Shown piece by piece: positions 1 to 5,258 of a stretch of 11,310 bases of DNA. Below the pieces are notes generated by a model that saw nothing but the letters and a program-made list of their open reading frames with translations, did not search any database and had not been told where the DNA came from. A program made the translations under genes and the position numbers. The stretch spans positions 1 to 11,310 of the forward strand of contig NCRO01000519.1 of the NCBI GenBank assembly GCA_002849045.2. Direction: 5' to 3'. Positions within the stretch are counted from its first letter, which is position 1. Every line of letters starts with the position of its first letter. The DNA comes from Candidatus Sediminicultor secundus. Its GTDB lineage: Bacteria > Atribacterota > JS1 > SB-45 > 34-128.

Positions 1-108
1 GTTTTGGAGTATGAAAACCAAAGATTACTAATCCGCTATGCAGTGAGGAGTGATTCTGTGCCTTTCATGTTTGTGAGGGCACAAGAGAAAGAAGGCAACA
101 GCGACTAA
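1..108 (+). CDS. Possible C-terminal tail of an unrecognised protein, cut by the window edge
   Basis: Frame 1 is open from the left edge for 35 codons and stops at TAA (106-108). The encoded tail is rich in charged residues and contains RYAVRSDSVPFMFVRAQEKE, which reads like real protein. The stretch is visibly richer in G and C than the DNA to its right, so it may have a different origin, perhaps an element or phage gene. I do not recognise the family. It is short enough that a chance open frame cannot be excluded. No terminator follows. A small hairpin (113-117 with 121-125, GCACA/TGTGC) lies just after the stop but lacks a T-run. Confidence 0.3.
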   Translation, partial: VLEYENQRLLIRYAVRSDSVPFMFVRAQEKEGNSD

Positions 109-206
109 CACGGCACAGTTTGTGCTGAAACCGTTATGCGATAGTTTCAAAAGAAAAAAGAAAAGTTTTATAGGAAATAATGATTTCAGATAAAAGGATA
201 AAATCC

Positions 207-296
207 ATGCAAATAATAGCCATAATCAACCAAAAGGGTAGGGGAGGAAAAACTGCTCAAAAACGGCCAACAAATAATGAATATAGGAAGTTTTAA
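207..296 (+). pseudogene. Remnant of a ParA/Soj-type ATPase N-terminus
   Basis: This 29-codon frame starts at ATG 207 behind a fair Shine-Dalgarno AAAGGA (193-198). It begins MQIIAIINQKGRGGKTA. ParA/Soj/MinD-type ATPases characteristically begin with a strand leading to the deviant Walker A motif, typically NQKGGVGKTTT. Here KGGVGKT has become KGRGGKT, which two single-base changes explain (GGG to AGG and GTA to GGA). Similarity ends right after the P-loop and the frame closes at TAA (294-296), whereas intact ParA proteins are about 250 residues. The translation start is thus preserved while the ATPase body is gone. I infer a decayed fragment left by deletion, not a working NTPase. A chance match is the alternative, but the length and placement of the match at the very start codon argue against it. 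Confidence 0.55.
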
Positions 297-335
297 AAAA
301 TTAAATTTAAAAAAAATTATTAAAAGGAGGCAAAA

Positions 336-620
336 ATGAAAGTTGAAGCAGAAAATTATATGGTCATATTTGGTTCTAACCAAATAATGAATTGTCCCAA
401 AGTTATAGAACTTAAAGGGAAAGGGATTAATAAGCAAATTATAAGGTTTAGAGAAGGGGATGACATGAAGATATTATTTGATTGCACTGTTAAGGATCAA
501 AAAGGAAAAACGGTCACAAAAATTGCAAATAGCATATTGCAACATTTTATGCAAGGCTATAAAGCAGAAATTACAGATGTTGGACTGAAAATAATCCATG
601 AAGCCACTGGAGATATTTAG
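336..620 (+). CDS. Unrecognised 94-residue protein, possibly truncated by a TAG codon
   Basis: The start at ATG 336 is well supported by a near-perfect Shine-Dalgarno AAAGGAGG (323-330) five bases upstream. The product is small, soluble and charged, with alternating hydrophobic residues suggesting beta structure, for example MKILFDCTVKDQKG near residues 45-58. There is no signal peptide or membrane segment. I do not recognise the family. The stop at 618-620 is TAG, and the same frame then stays open for another 53 codons with coding-like composition. The gene may therefore originally have been about 148 residues and been broken by a TGG-to-TAG change. It lies 39 bp after the ParA remnant on the same strand, opposite to all intact genes further right, so the pair may once have belonged to one accessory unit. 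Confidence 0.6.
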   Translation: MKVEAENYMVIFGSNQIMNCPKVIELKGKGINKQIIRFREGDDMKILFDCTVKDQKGKTVTKIANSILQHFMQGYKAEITDVGLKIIHEATGDI

Positions 621-782
621 TTGGAATTTGTATGTATTGGTCCAAGAAAATTTAAGTTAAATGGTATTTTCTTCTTGCCTGGCTATAAAATTGTGGCAAC
701 TGATGATTATCTTGAAATCAATACAAATAGAATTTCTAAATGTACCTTTGCGAATTGTTCTGCTGCCATAGGTTTTGGATAG
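621..782 (+). pseudogene. In-frame continuation after the TAG of the preceding gene
   Basis: Starting directly after TAG 618-620, and in the same frame, 53 sense codons run to a second TAG (780-782). The product reads LEFVCIGPRKFKLNGIFFLP, then a stretch with KIVATDDYLEINTN, and ends in a Cys/Gly-rich tail. In this AT-rich DNA a random frame should meet a stop roughly every 14 codons, so a 53-codon opening in exactly the right frame is unlikely by chance. The simplest reading is the C-terminal third of one gene cut by a nonsense mutation. The alternative is a separate small gene starting at TTG 621 and translationally coupled, with GGAG at 608-611 as ribosome site. Routine TAG readthrough is less likely, because TAG also ends the acyltransferase and metallophosphoesterase genes in this window. 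Confidence 0.45.
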
Positions 783-883
783 AGGATGTTATTAATAAAA
801 AAATTCTCAAAACACCTTGCCTTAAAAGAGCATGGGTTTTTACCTGATCACCAAAAAATAAACCTTCAAATTTTGATTTTAAG

Positions 884-900
884 GGGGGTGTTTTACCCCC
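884..900. repeat. Short hairpin GGGGGT/ACCCCC
   Basis: GGGGGT (884-889) pairs perfectly with ACCCCC (895-900) around the five-base loop GTTTT. It stands out as a G/C block in AT-rich surroundings, about 100 bp after the last plus-strand stop. No T-run follows on either strand, so it does not look like an intrinsic terminator. Its role is unknown. Confidence 0.4.
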
Positions 901-1106
901 ATACGTACAATCATAAGCGACCCTTCAAGATTTCTCTATATACGCAGTATACGAACATCTTCCATAATCGTGCAAACCCTTTGTTTACAAGGGTTACAGT
1001 GCTCTGTGTTAATCTTTTTTCTACAATAAATATAGTTATATGTATAAAAATTATAGTTTTTTTATAGTTTATGAACCGGAAAAAAGGGGAATATTTTATA
1101 GGAGTG

Positions 1107-1260
1107 GCGTATAGTTATTAAAAATAGTCGTTAGTATATAGTATTTAGTTAATAAGGAAATAAGAGATTTTAGGGCATAAGCCGTTAAAAAAACAATAAG
1201 AAGTAAAAGGAAATGCAAATTAGCGTATAGGAATAGCGTGTAGTTATAGTGCGAGTTATA
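1107..1260. repeat. Degenerate scattered GCGTATAG-like words
   Basis: GCGTATAG occurs at 1107-1114, AGCGTATAG at 1222-1230 and AGCGTGTAG at 1235-1243. TATAG, GTATATAG and TTAGTTA variants lie between them. GGAGTGGCGTATAGTTAT (1101-1118) and GGAATAGCGTGTAGTTAT (1230-1247) match at 14 of 18 positions. This looks like an eroded tandem or dispersed low-complexity repeat. It does not encode a convincing protein in any frame. Confidence 0.4.
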
Positions 1261-1292
1261 AGTGTAGGGGAAAAACAATACAAATGCAAAAT

Positions 1293-1329
1293 GAGATTGC
1301 CAGATTTTCTTCGAAAGTCCGCAATGACA
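1293..1329 (-). repeat. Short palindromic intergenic repeat, copy A
   Basis: Read on the minus strand it begins TGTCATTGCGG and ends GGCAATCTC, with ATTGC/GCAAT inverted near its ends. The core is a hairpin in which GATTTTC (plus strand 1303-1309) pairs with GAAAGTC (1313-1319), including one G-T pair. The ends resemble those of the larger element at 1949-2024, which has the same orientation but a different core. From memory, words of the type GTCATTGCG...GCAATCTC are dispersed between genes in many environmental bacteria; I could not check this. It has no coding capacity. Confidence 0.55.
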
Positions 1330-1550
1330 GAGAGAGGAAGAAAATATTAGAAGAAGTACAGAAGGAAGAAACACTTAATTAATTACTTTGATATAAGAAT
1401 ATAATAATAAAAATAGAGGGTTCGGGGAGTTTTATATTTTTTTTCAATTTTACAACGTCCTATAATATATCTTATGTAAAGTAATATACATTTTATTATA
1501 TTTCCCTCGTTTTTTCTTATTTATTAACTATAATAGAAAGATTTTTATTA

Positions 1551-1572
1551 TATTAGTATTATTTTACTAATA
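1551..1572 (-). terminator. Weak AT-rich hairpin just after the Mth938-like gene
   Basis: TATTAGTA (1551-1558) pairs with TACTAATA (1565-1572) around a six-base loop, starting one base beyond the TAA stop of the 1574-1915 gene on the minus strand. The position fits a terminator, but the stem has only one G-C pair and the following minus-strand sequence is only moderately T-rich. Treat it as a candidate. Confidence 0.25.
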
Positions 1573-1573
1573 G

Positions 1574-1915
1574 TTAGCAGGTTAAATGAAAAGCAGCAAT
1601 TAGGTTATTATTTTTGTAAAGTTTGTTGTATTCGTTACATGCATCTCCGGTTTTTTTTACAATTACTTGTTTGATACCAGATAATTTTATATGCTCTATT
1701 AATTCTTCTGGTACTTTCATTAATCCGAAATTGCCGGTTCCAATAATTAAAACATCAGGTTTTTTATCTATAATTTCCTTTATATCGGCAATACAAAGAT
1801 TATGCCCTTCTTTCCTCCACCAACTACCATAAATATGATCTTTAAAAATAATAAGATCTGAATTATATTTTTTTCCATTAATTAACATTTGTCCAAAACT
1901 GTAATTTTCTATCAT
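1574..1915 (-). CDS. Mth938/AAMDC-family (DUF498) protein
   Basis: This 113-residue protein is full length for the Mth938-like family. Visible hallmarks are the N-terminal G-x-M-x-I-N-G-K-x-Y-x-S-D segment (residues 8-20), the SWWRKEGHNL block (31-40), the buried strand and glycine turn PDVLIIGTGNFG (53-64), a conserved T-x-D-A-C-N-x-Y-N motif (89-97) and the terminal AAFHLTC. Members adopt a small alpha/beta fold; their biochemical role is unsettled in bacteria, and the human homologue is AAMDC. It is soluble, with no signal peptide. ATG 1915 has AAGGGA nine bases upstream. It is the last gene of the minus-strand group, 137 bp after the MEMO gene, and that gap is filled by a large palindromic repeat. 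Co-transcription with MEMO is possible but not shown. The family call is confident; the function is unknown. Confidence 0.9.
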   Translation of the reverse strand: MIENYSFGQMLINGKKYNSDLIIFKDHIYGSWWRKEGHNLCIADIKEIIDKKPDVLIIGTGNFGLMKVPEELIEHIKLSGIKQVIVKKTGDACNEYNKLYKNNNLIAAFHLTC

Positions 1916-1948
1916 ATTATTTTCCCTTAATATAGTTAGTCTCTAATT

Positions 1949-2024
1949 GACGAAGCAATCTGGTGGCACTCAACATTGCTTGAGTGCCACCCCACGCTCC
2001 GATAAATCGGAGCTTGTAATGACA
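1949..2024 (-). repeat. Palindromic intergenic repeat, copy B, with two tandem hairpins
   Basis: On the minus strand it opens TGTCATTACAAG and closes AGATTGCTTCGTC, matching the end words of copy A at 1293-1329. It contains two stem-loops. The first is a perfect 12-bp stem (GGTGGCACTCAA 1962-1973 with TTGAGTGCCACC 1980-1991, six-base loop). The second is a perfect 7-bp stem (1996-2002 with 2007-2013, loop TAAA). It fills most of the gap between the MEMO stop and the Mth938-like start. In a joint transcript the stems could stabilise the upstream mRNA end or reduce downstream expression. There is no T-run, so a simple intrinsic terminator is unlikely. It may be a non-autonomous mobile repeat. 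Confidence 0.7.
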
Positions 2025-2052
2025 AAATAGTTGATATTATAATCGATATACA

Positions 2053-2910
2053 TTATTTTCTTATCATTATAGAAGCATAGCCAACTACCTGGCCATATGC
2101 TCCTGAAACATCTCCTGAAGTAGCATATTTAAGCAACTCAGCTTTTTTTGCATCTAATGTTTCACAAACAATAAGCATTACAGTAATTGGACCAGGACCA
2201 CACATAGTTAAATTCTGTCGATAAATTATATCGTATAGTTTCTTAGGATTGAATTCAAGAATGGCGTTTATTGCTTGTTTATCAACGTTTTCAGCATATT
2301 CTTGTGGTTCATAGTGGGTAAAGTCTGAGCTAGCAATTATTAAAATGTTTTTATCAACTACAGAAGAACAAATCGATTGGGCAATTTCTATATCTGTATT
2401 AATATCCTGATGAGTCATGCAAATTGGCACAAATTTAATATTTTTACCGAAAATATATTGAATAAAGGGCAATTGAACTTCTATAGAATGTTCTGATTGA
2501 TGGGCTTTATTGTCTATTTTAATTGTTTTAGAGTTTTTTAAAATGTTTTCTGCAATATCTGTATCAATTTCCAATTCTCCTAAGGGTGTTTCCCATTTTC
2601 CTTCCACCATAATAGAAATATCTTCTCCAAAACCTCTATGATTAGGACCTAATATTATTATAGTATCAGGCGTGCCATCGAGAGCTATTTTATAAAATCC
2701 ATGAGCAGCGACAGGACCTGAATACATATAGCCGGCATGAGGACTAATTAATCCAATGATATTGTTTTCTTTTTTGGGATTTACCAGAGGAATTTCACCA
2801 GGTCCTATTTTATGTAAAAAACAATTTTCAATCTGTATATTTAAAGATTTTGAATCACCGGAGTAAAAACTACCTGAGACTGCCGGTCTTCTTAAATTTA
2901 ACTCTGCCAT
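2053..2910 (-). CDS. amrB: MEMO-family protein (AmmeMemoRadiSam system protein B)
   Basis: The 285-residue product is a full-length MEMO-family protein, a fold related to extradiol dioxygenase LigB. Diagnostic motifs are RRPAVSGSFY (7-16), SPHAGYMYSGPVAAHGF (56-72), GPNHRG (88-93), HSIEVQLPF (141-149), SSDFTHYE (194-201) and CGPGPI (237-242). His58, His91, Asp196, His199 and Cys237 appear to match the metal-site and nearby residues known from human MEMO1. In many prokaryotes the family is encoded with AMMECR1 and a radical SAM protein; neither is visible here. The enzymatic role is unestablished. I use ATG 2910 because AGGGGAGG lies eight bases upstream. The longer frame from 2949 starts with TTG and would place that ribosome site inside the gene. 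It lies 63 bp after the NHL gene on the same strand. Confidence 0.93.
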   Translation of the reverse strand: MAELNLRRPAVSGSFYSGDSKSLNIQIENCFLHKIGPGEIPLVNPKKENNIIGLISPHAGYMYSGPVAAHGFYKIALDGTPDTIIILGPNHRGFGEDISIMVEGKWETPLGELEIDTDIAENILKNSKTIKIDNKAHQSEHSIEVQLPFIQYIFGKNIKFVPICMTHQDINTDIEIAQSICSSVVDKNILIIASSDFTHYEPQEYAENVDKQAINAILEFNPKKLYDIIYRQNLTMCGPGPITVMLIVCETLDAKKAELLKYATSGDVSGAYGQVVGYASIMIRK

Positions 2911-2973
2911 TGACCATACCTCCCCTACTCTTTTAAAAGTATAAACCAACTAAATGTTTTAAATAATTTCGGA

Positions 2974-4389
2974 TTAAAATCTTTCTCTTTTAGAATGTCG
3001 ACTAATTTTTCTCCTCTTTTTAAATTTTTGTAATAATATTATAAAAAATATTAATATGATTAAGGATATAAAGCCTGCTCTAAAGTAAGTTGAATAAAAT
3101 AAATATTTAGAATAAGATAAATAATATCTTTTTTTGGCTGAAGGATAATTAGGATTTAAATTTAATACTTCCTTAAATTGTTTGGATGCATCTTTAAAAA
3201 GAGATTTATTTTCATAATCTACAGCCAGATTAAATTGGGAATCAATAATTTTTAAATTTATTTTTTGATCATCCGGATGGATCTTTTGGAGATAGTTATA
3301 AGCCTCTATTGCCTTTTCCCATTCTTCATTTTCATAATAAGCTGTAGCAATTGTTTCACGGGCAGTTACATTTAATGGATCTAAATAAATGATTTGCTTA
3401 AATTCTAATATAGCCTTTTCATATTTATGTTCATCAAGATATTTGTTTCCTAATTTAAAATGTATAACTATTTTAGATAGACAAAATTTTACAATACTAT
3501 TATTGCCCGCATCAACAACATAAATATAATCTCTATCATCTATTGCAATTCCTTCAGGATAATTTAATCTAATTCCCTCTGATTCATTTCCAAATTCTAA
3601 TTCGAACTGTTCTTCTTTATTAAATTTCACCACTTTTCCATTTTTATAATCAGTTACATATATGTTTCCTTTGGAGTCAATGGCAATATACCTGGTAGCA
3701 TTAAATTCACCGATATCTTCACCGCCTTCTCCAAATTTTCTTAAAAATCTCCCTCTATTATTAAATACTTGTACTTGGTTGTGAAAAGTATCAGCAACAT
3801 AAATATTTCCTTCATCATCAAGAGTTATTCCTCTGGGATAATAAAATTCACCATCTCCCATGCCTTCTCTTCCGAATTGTTTAATATATTTAAAATCTGA
3901 TGAAAATATTTGTATTCTATTATTTCCCGTATCAACAACATAGATATTGTCGTCTTTATCTATGGCAATACCTCTGGGATTAAGGAATTCTCCGGGACCA
4001 CTGCCTTCTTTTCCTAATATATTTAGAGATTTTCCTTCGGGGGATATTTTATGTACTCTATTATTAAATTGTTCTACCACAATTATATTTTCATTTTGAT
4101 CTAATACTATTCCCACAGGGGCATCAATTTTTAGTTCACTATCTTTACTGGGAATCACTTTTAATAGTCGTCCTTCGGAATTAAACTTTTGTATACGATC
4201 ATTTTCCCAATCGGTTATATATAAATTACTATTTTTATCTATAACAATACCTACGGGATAATCAAATTCACCTTCTCTATTCCCATATTCACCAAAAGTT
4301 AATATAATAATATAATTAGTATTTGCGGCGACGTCAACAGATAAAAAAGTTAATAATATCATTAAAATAAATATAATATACTTTTTCAC
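2974..4389 (-). CDS. Secreted, membrane-anchored NHL-propeller and TPR protein
   Basis: The 471-residue protein starts with a signal peptide (KK followed by a hydrophobic core, likely cleavage after VAA, residue 22). Six NHL repeats follow (about 30-303), each with a P-x-GI-x-(I/L)D...N-(I/L)Y-(V/I)-(V/T)D...N-x-(I/V)-x-KF pattern, for example PRGIAIDKDDNIYVVD at 138-153. They should form a six-bladed propeller. Three TPR-like repeats (about 307-340, 341-374, 382-415) come next, then a transmembrane helix (438-454) and a strongly basic tail (KFKKRRK). The propeller and TPRs should face outside the cytoplasm, as a binding scaffold; no catalytic motif is visible. The start is GTG 4389, nine bases after AGAAGGT. 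The frame is open upstream to a GTG at 4416, but that would bury the signal peptide and ribosome site. The ligand is unknown. Confidence 0.85.
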   Translation of the reverse strand: MKKYIIFILMILLTFLSVDVAANTNYIIILTFGEYGNREGEFDYPVGIVIDKNSNLYITDWENDRIQKFNSEGRLLKVIPSKDSELKIDAPVGIVLDQNENIIVVEQFNNRVHKISPEGKSLNILGKEGSGPGEFLNPRGIAIDKDDNIYVVDTGNNRIQIFSSDFKYIKQFGREGMGDGEFYYPRGITLDDEGNIYVADTFHNQVQVFNNRGRFLRKFGEGGEDIGEFNATRYIAIDSKGNIYVTDYKNGKVVKFNKEEQFELEFGNESEGIRLNYPEGIAIDDRDYIYVVDAGNNSIVKFCLSKIVIHFKLGNKYLDEHKYEKAILEFKQIIYLDPLNVTARETIATAYYENEEWEKAIEAYNYLQKIHPDDQKINLKIIDSQFNLAVDYENKSLFKDASKQFKEVLNLNPNYPSAKKRYYLSYSKYLFYSTYFRAGFISLIILIFFIILLQKFKKRRKISRHSKRERF

Positions 4390-4451
4390 AATAAAAATAC
4401 CTTCTTTGTTTTTCACTTTTTTTAATACAAATAAATTTAGTTAAAATCTTC

Positions 4452-5054
4452 CTAGATTAATTCTTTTATTTTTTGGCTTAATTTATTGAGTGATTTTTTT
4501 TGATATATTTTATCTTTTGTTTTTTGTGTAGAAAAGGATATGGGTGAACCAAAACGTACAATAATTTTATGCTTAAATAAAGTAGGGAGTTTCCTTCCGC
4601 GAGGGTATATTTTATAAACACCAATGATGCCAACCGGTAATATTGGAGCTCCCGCTTTCATTGCAATTTTTATGATACCCAATTTAAATTCTTTTAATTC
4701 CCCATTCATTGATCGTGTTCCTTCGGGAAAGATTCCCAATATTTCTCCCTGTTGCAAAAGGTTTAGTGCATTTTTTAAAGCAGCCATGTCTATTTTATCT
4801 CTATCTACCGGAAAAGCGTTTAATTGCCGAAAAAATAGATTTCCTAATACAGTGCTAAATACTTCTTTTTTTGCAATAAAATGAACCTTTCTTTTCATGG
4901 ATATCCCTACAATGACAGGGTCTAAATAACTGACATGATTTGAAGCTACTATCAAAGAACCTTTTTTGGGAATATTATCGCTTCCTGTAATTTCTATTTT
5001 CCAAAATATTTTAAATAATATGAAAAATATTATTTTAATTATCGTATACACCAT
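4452..5054 (-). CDS. plsC: 1-acyl-sn-glycerol-3-phosphate acyltransferase (PlsC family)
   Basis: The 200-residue protein carries the acyltransferase hallmarks: NHVSYLD (His40 and Asp45 of the HX4D catalytic pair), FPVDRD (81-86), FPEGTRS (109-115, phosphate-binding block) and a PILPVGIIG-type motif (136-144). A hydrophobic N-terminal segment (about 4-20) suggests membrane association. By family knowledge it transfers an acyl chain to the sn-2 position of lysophosphatidic acid to make phosphatidic acid at the cytoplasmic face. The length is normal for short bacterial PlsC proteins. ATG 5054 is preceded by AAGG and fits the usual short leader. It ends in TAG. The NHL gene follows 62 bp downstream and the tRNA lies 124 bp upstream, so it may have its own promoter in the AT-rich gap. 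No other phospholipid gene is in the window, and another lysolipid acyl acceptor is possible. Confidence 0.9.
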   Translation of the reverse strand: MVYTIIKIIFFILFKIFWKIEITGSDNIPKKGSLIVASNHVSYLDPVIVGISMKRKVHFIAKKEVFSTVLGNLFFRQLNAFPVDRDKIDMAALKNALNLLQQGEILGIFPEGTRSMNGELKEFKLGIIKIAMKAGAPILPVGIIGVYKIYPRGRKLPTLFKHKIIVRFGSPISFSTQKTKDKIYQKKSLNKLSQKIKELI

Positions 5055-5137
5055 CTTATCAACCTTATTTTTTTACTGAAAAATCATCTCGTAAAAGATC
5101 AGTATTTATTCTAACAATTAATGTATTTATTTTTTAA

Positions 5138-5170
5138 TACTGTAAATTATTTTAATAATATTTTACAGTA
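5138..5170. repeat. Long AT-rich inverted repeat between the tRNA and plsC
   Basis: TACTGTAAATTATT (5138-5151) and AATATTTTACAGTA (5157-5170) are inverted copies with one mismatch and a five-base spacer; the outer nine bases (TACTGTAAA/TTTACAGTA) are perfect. It lies nine bases beyond the tRNA 3' end. It could be a processing or termination hairpin for the tRNA transcript, but only mixed A/T sequence without a clean T-run follows on the minus strand. The half-site symmetry also fits a dimeric regulator operator upstream of the acyltransferase gene. Confidence 0.5.
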
Positions 5171-5178
5171 TGATGCAA

Positions 5179-5255
5179 TGGTGTGCCCGAGAGGACTTGA
5201 ACCTCCAATCTACGGCTCCGGAGGCCGTCGCTTTATCCAATTAAGCCACGGGCAC
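5179..5255 (-). tRNA. trnR: tRNA-Arg (anticodon CCG), CCA encoded
   Basis: The 77-nt minus-strand sequence folds as a complete cloverleaf. It has acceptor GTGCCCG/CGGGCAC, D-arm GCTT/AAGC, anticodon stem ACGGC/GCCGT with loop CTCCGGA (anticodon CCG), T-arm GGAGG/CCTCT with loop TTCAAGT, discriminator A and encoded CCA. It reads CGG arginine codons. Its 5' end is only three bases after the metallophosphoesterase stop codon (5259-5261), leaving no room for a private promoter, so it is probably cut from that mRNA by RNase P. Confidence 0.96.
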
Positions 5256-5258
5256 ATA

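Larger units (their letters stand above)
783..1573. other. Gene-poor intergenic stretch with repeat debris
   Basis: About 790 bp separate the plus-strand left-end genes from the convergent Mth938-like gene. Open frames inside it (786-1067 plus, 1096-1374 minus) have low-complexity, Ile/Phe/Leu-rich translations without a convincing start or family signature, and I do not call them. What can be seen is a GC-capped hairpin (884-900), a zone of degenerate GCGTATAG-like words (1107-1260), a short palindromic repeat (1293-1329) and a very AT-rich stretch from 1380 to 1573. It looks like decayed DNA. I see no RNA gene in it, though a small RNA could not be excluded by eye. Confidence 0.6.

Noticed and set aside
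145..180. Possible promoter TTTCAA-17 bp-TTATAG ahead of the ParA remnant
   Set aside because: The match to the consensus is weak and such hits are frequent in AT-rich DNA, so I cannot support it.
109..206. Structured RNA or group II intron end before the ParA remnant
   Set aside because: Small stems exist (113-125, and TGAAAC/GTTTCA around 126-150), but no domain V or other known RNA consensus is present.
186..437. Open frame of 83 codons on the minus strand
   Set aside because: It is antisense to the ParA remnant and to the well-started gene at 336, with Phe-rich shadow composition.
884..900. Hairpin considered as terminator of the left-end plus-strand genes
   Set aside because: The stem is good but no T-run follows on either strand, so I list it only as a hairpin.
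786..1067. Open frame of 93 codons on the plus strand
   Set aside because: It is preceded only by a marginal AGG adjoining the ATG, spans the GC hairpin, and its translation is Ile/Phe/Asn-rich without a recognisable motif. It is most likely chance in AT-rich noncoding DNA.
1096..1374. Open frame of 92 codons on the minus strand, Leu/Phe-rich like a membrane protein
   Set aside because: It is the complement of A/G-rich repeat debris and covers the palindromic repeat at 1293-1329. The hydrophobicity follows from T-rich composition and there is no ribosome site.
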